The translations under genes were made by a program, and so were the position numbers. Shown piece by piece: positions 1 to 8,528 of a DNA stretch of 58,575 nt (its first letter is position 1; each line of letters opens with the position of its first letter). The stretch comes from an uncultured Campylobacter sp. Lineage in GTDB: Bacteria > Campylobacterota > Campylobacteria > Campylobacterales > Campylobacteraceae. The stretch lies in contig CAKVAF010000012.1 of assembly GCA_934718785.1 (NCBI GenBank), forward strand, positions 1 through 58,575, read 5' to 3'. The notes under the pieces were generated by a model, which did not search any database, was not told the DNA's origin, and saw nothing but the letters and a program-made list of their open reading frames with translations.

Positions 1-969
1 ATCGCTACGATAATTGCGCACGCAAAGGCTCATCAAAGCACGATTATGCCAAGCTTTACGCATTTACAGCACGCTCAACCTGTGAGTTTTGCCTTTTACA
101 TACTCGCTTATGCCTTTTCTTTCGTGCGCGACATACAAAGACTTCGCGCAAGTTTCAAGCGCTCAGACTTTTCGCCACTTGGTTCGTGCGCTTGCGCTGG
201 CACTAGCTACAAAACAGACAGAGAATTCAGCGCAAAGCTACTAGGATTCGCAAATGTCGCGCCAAATGCTATGGACGGCGTGAGCGACAGGGACTTTGCG
301 CTTGATTTGCTTTATGACATAGCCCTTATTTTCACGCACACTTCGCGGCTTTGCGAGGAGCTGATACTCTTTTCAAGCAGTGAATTTAGCTTTATAACTA
401 TCAGCGATGCTTACAGCACAGGCTCTTCGATAATGCCACAAAAGAAAAATCCCGATGTTTGCGAGCTTATACGCGGTAAAACGGGCAGAGCGTATGGAAA
501 TTTGGTATCTCTCTTAACCACGATGAAAGCCTTGCCCCTTGCCTACAACAAAGATATGCAAGAGGATAAAGAATGCGTCTTTGACAGCGTGCAAAACGCT
601 ACGCACAGCCTTATCATCTTAAATGAAATGCTAAAAGAGCTTACTATAAACGCAAAAACTATGCGAAAATCGTGTGAAAAAGGGCATTTGCTGGCTACTG
701 ATTTGGCGGATTTTTTGGTGCGCGAAAGGGGCGTGCCGTTTCGCAAGGCGCATTTTATCGTAGGCAAACTTGTCGCAGAGGCTGAAAAAATGGGCGTTGA
801 TATAAGTGAGCTGCCAAATTTAAGTAAGATTGAGCCGCTTTTTGATGAAAGCGCGCAAAAACTCTTAAATTTAGAAAACTCTTTAAACGCCAAGCAAAGC
901 GAGGGCAGCAGCTCTATAAAAAGCGTTGAAAAGCAAATTAAGATTTTAGAAGAGTTTTTGAAAAATTAA
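1..969 (+). CDS. argH: Argininosuccinate lyase, 3' part (5' end outside window)
   Basis: Releases fumarate from argininosuccinate to give arginine, the last step of arginine synthesis, in the cytoplasm. The reading frame is open from base 1, so the N-terminal part lies upstream; the ATG at 46 is internal. The frame opens with a run containing [19 protein letters not shown], the family's active-site strand with the TH pair. The fumarase/aspartase-superfamily signature [12 protein letters not shown] is encoded at 421-456 and carries the catalytic serine loop. The C-terminal helical domain is complete and ends in EEFLKN. An AT-rich gap of 124 bases follows, then a convergent gene. Identification is secure; only the missing start limits it. 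Confidence 0.96.
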   Translation: MATIIAHAKAHQSTIMPSFTHLQHAQPVSFAFYILAYAFSFVRDIQRLRASFKRSDFSPLGSCACAGTSYKTDREFSAKLLGFANVAPNAMDGVSDRDFALDLLYDIALIFTHTSRLCEELILFSSSEFSFITISDAYSTGSSIMPQKKNPDVCELIRGKTGRAYGNLVSLLTTMKALPLAYNKDMQEDKECVFDSVQNATHSLIILNEMLKELTINAKTMRKSCEKGHLLATDLADFLVRERGVPFRKAHFIVGKLVAEAEKMGVDISELPNLSKIEPLFDESAQKLLNLENSLNAKQSEGSSSIKSVEKQIKILEEFLKN

Positions 970-1093
970 AAATTTTTACTGAAATAAAATTTAAAAATCA
1001 TCATTTGACTATACATATTAAAGAAGTAATTTATAATTTTTTAAAACTTTAAAGCCATAAAATTTCAAATTTTAAATAAAATCCAGCTTCAAT

Positions 1094-1936
1094 TTAGTCG
1101 CAAATTTGCATAAAATCATTCAAATCAAAAAGCAGCAAATCCTTTTCTTTGCTTTTTTGAAATTCTTTCGAAAAGCCATTTTTTGAAAAAATCACATAAA
1201 AATCAGGCTTGATACACAAGGATTTTGCCTTGTTTTGAAGCAGGGTGTAGATATTTTTGCAAATTTTACGTTTTTTAAACTTCACTTCGCCCACAAAACA
1301 CAAATTCTCATCCTTAAAATACAAGTCAAGTTCTAAGTTTTTATCCCAAAAGCTCGATACTTGCGTGATTTGAAATTTCTTTTCTAAAAACTCGCGGCAC
1401 AATTTTTCAAAACAAAAGCTTTGATAATGCTCCAGCTCCAGCTCGATAAAACGTAGTACTTCATCAAAATTTCCCGCTCTAATCAATCTTTCATTAGGCT
1501 TTAAAAAGCGAAAGAAAAAGCGCGCAAATTCATTTTTAAATAAAACTTTATCTTGGATGGTGTAGTTTCTTAAATTTTTCTTAAGTTTTTGATTTTTAAG
1601 CAACACAGGCTTTTGCTCTTTGCTTTTTTCAAGTTCTAAAACGCCTGCTTCAAGGAGATTTTTGATGATGGAGCTTGCTTTAAAATGTGAAATTTTGCGG
1701 TTTATGGAGTAGCGTTTGCGATTATTTTTAGCGAGTAAAAAAAGCGCGTAAGATGTCTTTTCATCAAATTTAAAAGCACTTTCAAGCTCATCGTAATTTA
1801 AGAGTAAAAGCTCTTTAATGCTGCTCATCAAGTCTTTTTCAAAGCTCAAATCAAGCCCATCAAAGACACTATAAAAGCTCACAAGCTCATCAAGGCTTAA
1901 ATTCTTGTGCTTTTTAGCAAATTGACTAAAACTCAA
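1094..1936 (-). CDS. DUF234-type protein with PD-(D/E)xK nuclease-like C-terminus
   Basis: 280 aa, no signal peptide or membrane segment. The N-terminal half is helical and Lys/Leu-rich. It resembles the winged-helix part of DUF234 proteins, which often follow an archaeal-type ATPase; no ATPase motif is present here. The C-terminal third contains LELDLYFKDENLCFVGEVKFKK, an Asp, then about 11 residues, then Glu-x-Lys, which is the spacing of a PD-(D/E)xK nuclease core. The role is unknown; DNA cleavage or repair is an inference from that motif alone. It is convergent with argH and divergent from the aminotransferase at 2007, so it is probably a single-gene unit. I recall this as a common solitary gene in Campylobacter. 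Confidence 0.75.
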   Translation of the reverse strand: MSFSQFAKKHKNLSLDELVSFYSVFDGLDLSFEKDLMSSIKELLLLNYDELESAFKFDEKTSYALFLLAKNNRKRYSINRKISHFKASSIIKNLLEAGVLELEKSKEQKPVLLKNQKLKKNLRNYTIQDKVLFKNEFARFFFRFLKPNERLIRAGNFDEVLRFIELELEHYQSFCFEKLCREFLEKKFQITQVSSFWDKNLELDLYFKDENLCFVGEVKFKKRKICKNIYTLLQNKAKSLCIKPDFYVIFSKNGFSKEFQKSKEKDLLLFDLNDFMQICD

Positions 1937-2006
1937 AAGCTTTCTTATCCTCTTTTAAATAAAAATTGTATAATTTTATCTAAATTTTGTAAGTAAGGCT
2001 TCATTT

Positions 2007-3287
2007 TTGGATATAAATTCGCTAAAAAAAGATATGATTTTAAAAAAAGGCGTGCATTATTTTGATTTTGCCGCTTCTGCTTTGGCGCTCAAAAGCGTGG
2101 AAAAAAAGATTAAAAGCGTGCTTTTAACTTACGCAAACACGCATTCAGACAGCGCGAGCAATTCATTCATCACGCAAAAGCACTATGAAAACGCGCGAGC
2201 AAGCCTTAAAAAAAGCTTGGGTTTAAATGATGAATTTGCTCTTATCAATACAGGCACAGGCTCAAGTGCTGCGATAAAGAAATTTGAGGAGCTTTTAGGC
2301 ATTTACGCTCCGCCAAAGGTTCGTGAGCTTTATCTTTCAAATTTAGATAAAAAGCGCTTGCCTTTAGTCATTGTAGGAGCTTATGAGCACCATTCTAACG
2401 AGCTTTCTTTTAGAGAAGGGCTTTGTGAATGCGTGCGCGTGGGGCTTGATGAAAGGGGCGAGCTTGATTTTAAAGAACTTGAGCGTATTTTAAAAGAAAA
2501 TTTAGGCCGCAAGATCATCACCAGTTTTAACCTAGCTTCAAATGTTACGGGCATTTTAACAGACTTTAAAGCCCTTTCAAACTTAGCGCGCAAATATGGC
2601 GCGATCGTTGCTTTTGATGCTTCAAGCTTTGCGCCGCACGCTCATGTGCCTTGCAAGTATTATGACGCGCTTTTTATCAGCTCGCACAAGCTTTTGGGCG
2701 GTGTTGGCGGGTGTGGGCTTTTGGCTATTAAAAAAACACTTTGCGGGGCTAAGCCCACCTTTGCAGCTGGGGGAACTGTGGGCTATGTGAGCCGCGAGAG
2801 TGCAAATTATCTTTTAAATGAAGAAAGCCTTGAAGAAGCAGGCACGCCTGGAATTTTACAACTCATTCGCGCCGAAAAAGCCTTTGAAATAAGAGATCAA
2901 ATAGGCTTAAAGCTGATAAAAAAGCAAGAAAACGCCTTAACAAAGCATTTTTTTAAGCGCGCAGATGAGTTTAACGCCCAGTTTCACACGCTCACTTTGT
3001 ATGCAAATCATTTAAAAGCGCGCTTGCCTATTTTTGCGCTCAATATCAAAGGCGTTTCGCCTTATGATTTAGCCTATAAGCTTTCTCATAAATTTGGTAT
3101 ACAAACGCGTGCAGGCTGTGCTTGTGCGGGACCTTACGCGCATGATTTGCTGGGCTTAAAAGAAGGACAAAAGCTCAAGCAAAAGCCCGGCTGGCTTAGA
3201 GTAAGCTTTCATTTCACGCACGAATTAAGCGACATTGATTATTTTTTTGATAGCCTAAAAAGCGTGGTAAAAAGGCTTGAAAAATAA
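2007..3287 (+). CDS. Class V aminotransferase / cysteine desulfurase-like PLP enzyme
   Basis: 426 aa, fold type I PLP enzyme related to NifS/SufS and selenocysteine lyases. Visible features: a substrate loop GAYEHHSNELSFRE, a cofactor Asp in AFDASSFAPH, the Schiff-base lysine K228 in SSHKLLGG, and a C-terminal loop RAGCACAGPYAHDLLG whose cysteines occupy the desulfurase-loop region. The start is TTG at 2007, eight bases after AAGTAAGG; an in-frame ATG at 2034 is the alternative but has no good ribosome site. TATAAT near 1970 is a likely promoter. It corresponds to the gene next to flgS in C. jejuni (Cj0791-like). The in vivo substrate is unknown; a dedicated IscU/SufE partner is not seen nearby. 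Confidence 0.88.
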   Translation: MDINSLKKDMILKKGVHYFDFAASALALKSVEKKIKSVLLTYANTHSDSASNSFITQKHYENARASLKKSLGLNDEFALINTGTGSSAAIKKFEELLGIYAPPKVRELYLSNLDKKRLPLVIVGAYEHHSNELSFREGLCECVRVGLDERGELDFKELERILKENLGRKIITSFNLASNVTGILTDFKALSNLARKYGAIVAFDASSFAPHAHVPCKYYDALFISSHKLLGGVGGCGLLAIKKTLCGAKPTFAAGGTVGYVSRESANYLLNEESLEEAGTPGILQLIRAEKAFEIRDQIGLKLIKKQENALTKHFFKRADEFNAQFHTLTLYANHLKARLPIFALNIKGVSPYDLAYKLSHKFGIQTRAGCACAGPYAHDLLGLKEGQKLKQKPGWLRVSFHFTHELSDIDYFFDSLKSVVKRLEK

Positions 3288-3304
3288 ATTTAAAAGGATA
3301 AAAA

Positions 3305-3901
3305 ATGGATATCAATTCACTCAAACAAGAAGAATTCAATGGCTCGATTTACATCAAAACCAAGCGCTTTTCGTATATAAAAAACGGCCATAAGTACACT
3401 TGGGACTTCATCGAGTCGCTTGATAGTGTGTCAATTTTGCTTTATCATAAAGAGTGCGAGGCGTTTATCTTTGTGCGCCAGTTTCGCATCCCGCTATGGG
3501 ATTATCAGCTTAGAAATAATGTCAAATTACCGCAAAATGAGCTAGGATATAGCCTAGAGCTTTGTTCAGGGCTTGTGGATAAAAACTTAAGCTTAGAGCA
3601 AATTGCGCGCGAAGAATGCCTAGAAGAGCTGGGATATGAGCCGCGAAGATTAGAGAAAATCGGCGATTTTTATAGTGGCTTTGGCTCGGGCGCGAGCAAG
3701 CAAAGCTTTTTTTATGCAAGCGTGGATGAGAGCGATAAAAAGGGCAAAGGCGGGGGCATTGATGATGAAGAGCTTGAGCCTGTATTCATCAAGGTCAAGG
3801 ACTTTGAAAATCAAGCGAAAAAAAGCGTGCATGCTGTGGGACTTGAGTATGCTTATGAATGGTTTATGAAGCACAAGGCTAGAGAGTTTAACTTGGGCTG
3901 A
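3305..3901 (+). CDS. Nudix hydrolase, NUDT14-like nucleoside-diphosphate-sugar pyrophosphatase
   Basis: 198 aa cytoplasmic enzyme expected to hydrolyse UDP-sugars or ADP-ribose. The Nudix helix is CSGLVDKNLSLEQIAREECL followed by EELGY. It fits the NUDT14/UDP-glucose pyrophosphatase variant (GxVDKxxLSLExxAxxE) better than the textbook box: the usual Arg before the first Glu is replaced. The following SGFGSGASKQSFFYASV also matches that subfamily. It lies 17 bases after the aminotransferase with an AAAGG site, so the two are likely cotranscribed. Its N-terminus, MDINSLK, is identical to that of the upstream gene, which is odd for unrelated folds. Substrate is inferred from subfamily only. Confidence 0.87.
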   Translation: MDINSLKQEEFNGSIYIKTKRFSYIKNGHKYTWDFIESLDSVSILLYHKECEAFIFVRQFRIPLWDYQLRNNVKLPQNELGYSLELCSGLVDKNLSLEQIAREECLEELGYEPRRLEKIGDFYSGFGSGASKQSFFYASVDESDKKGKGGGIDDEELEPVFIKVKDFENQAKKSVHAVGLEYAYEWFMKHKAREFNLG

Positions 3902-4095
3902 AAATGAAATTTAAAGAGTTTGAAATCTGAGTTTGTAATTTATAAAGTTTTAAATTTTTAAAATTGAAATAAACTTAAATTTTTAACTGAATTTATATTG
4001 ATAGAATAGAATTTTAAAACAGCGGCAAGGTTTTAAAATTAATTTAAAATTTGCTTCAATTTAACAACAATAAATGTATTAAAAAAGGCAAAATT

Positions 4096-5130
4096 ATGGA
4101 TAAAGAAATTTTAAAAAGTTTGGATTCAAAGGAAAAAGAGCAACTTGAGCTGGGGCTAAAATCCTTGATCGAGCAAACTTATGTCATCGAAAATGAATAC
4201 AAGCAGCTTAATGAAAACTACACGCAATTAAGGCAGACCATTAGCGATATCATCGAGGTTTTGCCCACTGCGCTTTGGATTTTAAAGCCTGATAAAAGCA
4301 TATTTTTGCAAAATCAACAAGCGCTTAAAAATGAAGCATTGCTGGGGCAAATCGATACTTCTAGGGCGCATTATGAGCTGGAGTTTGAGGGCAAATACTA
4401 TGTGATTAAAAACACTTTTAAAGATGATAAACTCATCGTTCAAGCCACAGATATCAGCGATGAAAAGCGCAATGAAAGGCTTGCGAGCATGGGAAGCGTG
4501 GCGGCGCATTTAGCGCATGAAATTAGAAATCCCATAGGCTCGGTCTCGCTGCTTGCTTCCACGCTTTTTTCGCGCACAGAACTTAAAAACAAACACATCG
4601 TGCTTGAAATGCAAAAGGCGATCGCAAGGATTGAGCGTATCGTAAATTCCACCTTGCTTTTCACTAAAGGCGTGCATATTAATAAAGAAGCTTTCAATCT
4701 GCTTGAATTAAAAGAAGAGTGCGAACAGGCGGTGGCTAGCTACAATTTTTCAAGCGAGATTGAATTTAAATTTGAGTTTTTTGACTATGCTTTAAATGCT
4801 GATAAAGCCTTGCTTTCTTTGGTGCTGCAAAACTTGATTTATAACGCCATTGACGCGATTGAAGAAGCTGAGATGAGTACAGGCGTGGTGTGTGTAAGAG
4901 CTGAGATAATAAAAGATTTACAAAATGAAAAAAAGCAAATTTGTATCAAGGTTTTTGATAATGGAGCGAAAATCAAAGATGAAAGCAAGGTCTTTGAGGC
5001 CTTTAAAACGACTAAGCTTAAGGGAAATGGTCTAGGGCTTTGCCTTTGTAAAGAAATCGTTGAAGCACATAATGGAAAAATAGGCTTTGAAAAAGAGCCA
5101 AAATGCTTTTATTTTACCTTGCCGATTTAA
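4096..5130 (+). CDS. flgS: FlgS, sensor histidine kinase of the FlgSR flagellar system
   Basis: 344 aa soluble NtrB-like kinase. In Campylobacter FlgS senses the flagellar export apparatus and phosphorylates FlgR, which activates sigma54 at rod and hook genes. The phospho-accepting His is H141 in LAHEIRNPIGS. The ATPase domain has the N box (LVLQNLIYNAIDAIE), a G1 box (DNGAKIKD) and a G2 box (GNGLGLCLCKEI). The N-terminal part is a PAS-like region with no membrane span. The ATG at 4096 was preferred to 4051 because AAAAGGC lies just upstream and the protein then begins MDKEILKSLDS, as in C. jejuni FlgS. Its output is visible in this window: flgH and the autotransporter carry sigma54 promoters. 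flgR is not nearby, as is usual. Confidence 0.95.
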   Translation: MDKEILKSLDSKEKEQLELGLKSLIEQTYVIENEYKQLNENYTQLRQTISDIIEVLPTALWILKPDKSIFLQNQQALKNEALLGQIDTSRAHYELEFEGKYYVIKNTFKDDKLIVQATDISDEKRNERLASMGSVAAHLAHEIRNPIGSVSLLASTLFSRTELKNKHIVLEMQKAIARIERIVNSTLLFTKGVHINKEAFNLLELKEECEQAVASYNFSSEIEFKFEFFDYALNADKALLSLVLQNLIYNAIDAIEEAEMSTGVVCVRAEIIKDLQNEKKQICIKVFDNGAKIKDESKVFEAFKTTKLKGNGLGLCLCKEIVEAHNGKIGFEKEPKCFYFTLPI

Positions 5131-5281
5131 ATTTAATCAATTTAAACAAAAGACTTGCATTATAAATAATAAGCAAGTCTATAAATCTTAGCTCAAAAAA
5201 CATTTAAACGCGCTTTAAAAAGCTAGTAAAGATTTGCTTGCGCGACTTAAGTTTTACTATGCCATCTAAGCTCACTCAAGC

Positions 5282-5339
5282 TGTAAGCTGATAAAATTTC
5301 AACTTATATTTATGTAAAATTTTATTCTTCAAGCTTACA
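5282..5339. terminator. Long inverted repeat between convergent flgS and ackA
   Basis: TGTAAGCTGATAAAATTT pairs with the arm AAATTTTATT..AGCTTACA, giving an interrupted stem of about 18 bp round an AT loop. It lies between the 3' ends of flgS (+) and ackA (-) and could end transcription from both sides. A second smaller repeat, AGACTTGC/GCAAGTCT, lies upstream at about 5152-5181. No clear T-run accompanies either. Confidence 0.5.
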
Positions 5340-5350
5340 AAATTTTTAAA

Positions 5351-6541
5351 TCACATTTGAGAAATAATCTTTTCTGTAATGCGCGAGATTTCAAGCTCTT
5401 CATCTGTCGGCACGACTAGGATTTTTATTTTCGAGTTGTCTTTGCTGATGGTTGCAAGCTTGCCACGAAGCCCATTATTTAAGCTATCATCTACTTCAAA
5501 GCCTAAATGCTCGAGCTTAGCGCACACGAGTTTTCGCACGGTGTCTGAGTTTTCGCCCACGCCAGCAGTAAATAAAAGCGCATCCACGCGCTTCATCACG
5601 CTAAAATAAGAGCCGATGTATTTTGCCAAGCGATAAACATACATTTCAAGGGCTAAACGCGCCTTGTCATCGCCATTTGCAATTTGAGCATCGACATCGC
5701 GCAAGTCGTTAAAGCCGCAAATGCCTAAAAAGCCACTTCTTTTATTCATAATCGCGTCAAGTTCTTCGGTGTTATAATCTGAAATTCTAGCCAAATGCGA
5801 AATGATCGCAGCGTCAATATCCCCACACCTTGTGCCCATCATCAGTCCTTCAAGTGGCGTAAAGCCCATTGAAGTATCGATGGATTTGCCATTTTCAATG
5901 GCGCACACACTTGCACCATTTCCTAAATGTGCGCTAATGGCGTTAAACTCATCATACTCAATACCCAAAAACTGCGCCGCTTTTTTGCTCACATAAGAGT
6001 GTGAAGTGCCGTGAAAACCATATCTTCTAATGCCTTCTTTTTCGTAAAAATCATAAGGCAAGGCATACATATAAGCATAATCAGGCAAAGTCGAGTGAAA
6101 AGCGGTGTCAAACACAGCGACATTTGGCACTTCAGGGGCTGCTGAAATCATAGCCTTAATGCCCACAAGGTGCGCTGGGTTGTGAAGTGGAGCGATCACG
6201 CCTATGCGGCGGATTTCTTTAAGCACATTTGTATCGATCAAGCAAGGCTTGGTGAGATTCTTTCCCCCATGCACGACGCGGTGCCCACAGCCATCAAGTT
6301 CTTCTAAATCTTTTAAAATTCCACTATCTTGGAAAAACTCGCTGATGACATTAATGCCTGCTTGATGATTTGGCACTGGCTCGTCGCGCTGCTGTATCTT
6401 ATTTGTGAGTAAGTCTTTAAGCTCGATTTTTGAGCTGTGTTCGCCGATTTTTTCAATCACACCGCTAGCCACTGGCTTTTCTTCTTCATAAAGCTTAAAC
6501 TTAATCGAGCTTGAGCCTGAATTGATGACTAAAATTTTCAT
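5351..6541 (-). CDS. ackA: Acetate kinase
   Basis: Interconverts acetyl phosphate and acetate with ADP/ATP; with Pta it forms the acetate overflow and assimilation switch. 396 aa, the usual family length. Visible motifs: MKILVINSGSSSIKFKLY at the N-terminus (ASKHA phosphate-1 loop), GHRVVHGG, VFDTAFHSTLP, RRYGFHGTSH (catalytic Arg/His region), HLGNGAS, and FTAGVGENS near the end. Start chosen at 6541 (ATG after GGAGTTAAA) instead of an upstream ATG at 6571. pta lies upstream on the same strand. The 373-base gap holds a hairpin repeat, and AT-rich TATAAA/TATAGT words at about 6575-6600 (minus strand) may give ackA its own promoter. Confidence 0.97.
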   Translation of the reverse strand: MKILVINSGSSSIKFKLYEEEKPVASGVIEKIGEHSSKIELKDLLTNKIQQRDEPVPNHQAGINVISEFFQDSGILKDLEELDGCGHRVVHGGKNLTKPCLIDTNVLKEIRRIGVIAPLHNPAHLVGIKAMISAAPEVPNVAVFDTAFHSTLPDYAYMYALPYDFYEKEGIRRYGFHGTSHSYVSKKAAQFLGIEYDEFNAISAHLGNGASVCAIENGKSIDTSMGFTPLEGLMMGTRCGDIDAAIISHLARISDYNTEELDAIMNKRSGFLGICGFNDLRDVDAQIANGDDKARLALEMYVYRLAKYIGSYFSVMKRVDALLFTAGVGENSDTVRKLVCAKLEHLGFEVDDSLNNGLRGKLATISKDNSKIKILVVPTDEELEISRITEKIISQM

Positions 6542-6784
6542 TTTAACTCCTTTTAATGTTTTGAATTTCAAAAGTAAATTTACTATAAATTTACTTTATA
6601 TTCTCTTTAAATTTAAACCTTTATCCTATCAGCAAATGTAGTGAGCGCACTCATTTTGATTTTTCAAAAATCAATTGAGCTTTCGAAAAATTATAAATTG
6701 CTACGAATTTATTTTCGCAAATCTTCTCAATGACAAAGCATTGAAATTTAATAAAATTCAACGCAAATTTTTAACCTCAAAACC

Positions 6785-6917
6785 TAAGGCATAAGATTTT
6801 GAAGGCGCAGGATTTTTGAGTGGCTTTGCGAAACAAAAATCGATTGAGGCTAGGTATAAAAGCCTGCCGATGAGATTTTTGCAAGCTTTCGCAAAGACGC
6901 CAAAAAGCAAAGCCTTA
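6785..6917 (-). repeat. GGCAG/CTAGCC hairpin repeat, copy D (pta 3' end)
   Basis: One of four copies of a structured element of about 125 nt (others at 13044, 33697 and 41668). Read on the minus strand it starts at the pta stop codon (TAAGGC), has TTTTTGGCG, a 10-bp stem CTTTGCGAAA/TTTCGCAAAG, AAAAATC/GATTTTT, and the tip GGCAGG-loop-CCTAGCC. The 3' side has CAAAAATCC and closes with GCCTTA. It fills about a third of the pta-ackA gap. The rest of that gap (6542-6784) shows no gene. Confidence 0.8.
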
Positions 6918-8429
6918 TTTTTCATTACTTCTAGCTTGTATTGCGCTTAGGATTACAGTATTGATCACATCATCCACCAAACACCCACGACTTAAATCAT
7001 TCACCGGCTTTTTAAGTCCCTGTAAAATAGGACCGATCGCAATCGCACCCGAAGTTCTTTGCACGGCTTTATAGCCTATGTTTGCCGCGTTTAGATCTGG
7101 GAAAATATAGACATTTGCATGCCCTGCGACTTTAGAGCCTGGCATTTTGCTTTTTGCAGTGAGTGGATCATAGGCTGCGTCAAATTGTATAGGACCATCG
7201 ACAAGCAGTTCAGGGTAGCGCTCCTTGGCGATTTTTACCGCTTCTTTGCTCGCATCCACGCTGACACCCTTCCCGCTGTTGCCACTTGAATATGACAAAA
7301 TCGCCACCTTAGACTCAAGCCCAAATTCTTTCGCAGTGTGGGCTGAAGTGTAGGCAAACTCAGCGATTTGATCAGGCGTTGGATTAGGCGTAACCGCGCA
7401 ATCTGCAAAGACGAGTAACCTATCTTCAAGACTCATGAAAAACATACCCGAAACGGTCTTTACGCCCGGCTTTGTCTTTATAAGTTGCAAGGCTGGGCGA
7501 ATGGTCTCAGCTGTCGTTGTAGAAGCCCCGCTCACCATCGCATCGGCTTTGTTTGTATGCACTAAAAGCGTGCCAAAAAAGGTTCTATCATACATTAAGC
7601 TCTTGGCTTCATCTAAAGTAAGTCCCTTGGCTTTGCGCGCTTCGTATAAAATATTTGCAAACTCTTCGTGTAAATTTGAAGTTTTAGGATCGATGATAGG
7701 CGTGTCTTTTAAATTGACATTCAAGCTTTTTGCAAAGTCTTTGACATCTTTTTCAACGCCTAGTAAAATGAGCTTTACCACGCCCTGATTTAAAAGCTCG
7801 CCGGCTGCTCGGATAATACGCTCATCATCGCTTTCTGGTAAAACAACGGTTTTAATGTCTGATTTTGCCAAGGTAGAAAGCTCATATCTAAAGCGACTTG
7901 GCGTTAAAAAGGTGTAATCTTCAAGCTCGTCAAGGCTTTTAACATCGCTCCACTCGTCAATCAAAGTGAAATTTGCTCCGTCTAAATTGCTTGTTAAATA
8001 ATCTTTCGCCATTTGTGAATTTTCTTTTTCAATAATGGCATAAATAGGAGAGTTAAGCTCTTTTGCAATCTTGGTATTGACCTCAAAAGTGCCTAAAATT
8101 CCAAAATAATAAAGTCCCACGACAAAAACAAAATCATATTTTTGCTTTAAGCCCTCAAAATCACTGATGATTTTATCGATGAAAAAATCTTTATTTTCAT
8201 TATACTGCTCAAAGCCTTTTTCAAATTCAAAACTATAAGCTTGAGAAAGGTTTTGCTTGAGTTTAAACTGCGTGATAAGCTGAGATAAAAAGCCTTGCGT
8301 GTCTGTGTGTGCCACAGGACAATAAACAGCCAAATCCTTGTGCTTTGTAAGCAACTTTTCGATCAGTTGCGAGCTGGTTTTAAGGTTTAAATCCTTGCTC
8401 GAACAACGAAGCAAATACAAACTTTTCAT
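6915..8429 (-). CDS. pta: Phosphate acetyltransferase, long (two-domain) form
   Basis: Converts acetyl-CoA and phosphate to acetyl phosphate, the substrate of AckA. 504 aa. An N-terminal domain of about 190 residues (CobQ/DRTGG-like, probably regulatory) precedes the catalytic PTA_PTB domain from about residue 200: VLPESDDERIIRAA, AMVSGASTTTAETIRPALQ, FADCAVTPNPTPDQIAE, SYSSGNSGKG, and the C-terminal ANIGYKAVQRTSGAIAIGP. Start placed at 8429 (ATG after AAAAGGAG) because the longer frame to 8492 runs through the flgH promoter. Its stop codon forms the base of hairpin copy D. Divergent from flgH, and the two promoters share about 100 bases. Confidence 0.96.
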   Translation of the reverse strand: MKSLYLLRCSSKDLNLKTSSQLIEKLLTKHKDLAVYCPVAHTDTQGFLSQLITQFKLKQNLSQAYSFEFEKGFEQYNENKDFFIDKIISDFEGLKQKYDFVFVVGLYYFGILGTFEVNTKIAKELNSPIYAIIEKENSQMAKDYLTSNLDGANFTLIDEWSDVKSLDELEDYTFLTPSRFRYELSTLAKSDIKTVVLPESDDERIIRAAGELLNQGVVKLILLGVEKDVKDFAKSLNVNLKDTPIIDPKTSNLHEEFANILYEARKAKGLTLDEAKSLMYDRTFFGTLLVHTNKADAMVSGASTTTAETIRPALQLIKTKPGVKTVSGMFFMSLEDRLLVFADCAVTPNPTPDQIAEFAYTSAHTAKEFGLESKVAILSYSSGNSGKGVSVDASKEAVKIAKERYPELLVDGPIQFDAAYDPLTAKSKMPGSKVAGHANVYIFPDLNAANIGYKAVQRTSGAIAIGPILQGLKKPVNDLSRGCLVDDVINTVILSAIQARSNEK

Positions 8430-8454
8430 TTTTTCTCCTTTTAAATTTAAAAGT

Positions 8455-8470
8455 TGGAACTCATTTTGCT
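8455..8470 (+). promoter_or_regulatory. Sigma54 promoter of flgH
   Basis: TGGAAC-N5-TTGCT, with GG at 8456-8457 and GC at 8468-8469 separated by exactly 10 bases, is an essentially perfect -24/-12 element. Transcription should start near 8481, leaving a leader of about 48 bases with AAAAAGGAG before the flgH ATG. Fits flgH being a late-assembled rod/L-ring gene under FlgSR control. Confidence 0.85.
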
Positions 8471-8528
8471 TAAAATTGAAAAAATTTAACAAAAATTAGC
8501 TAAATTTAAACTTTAAAAAGGAGTAAAG

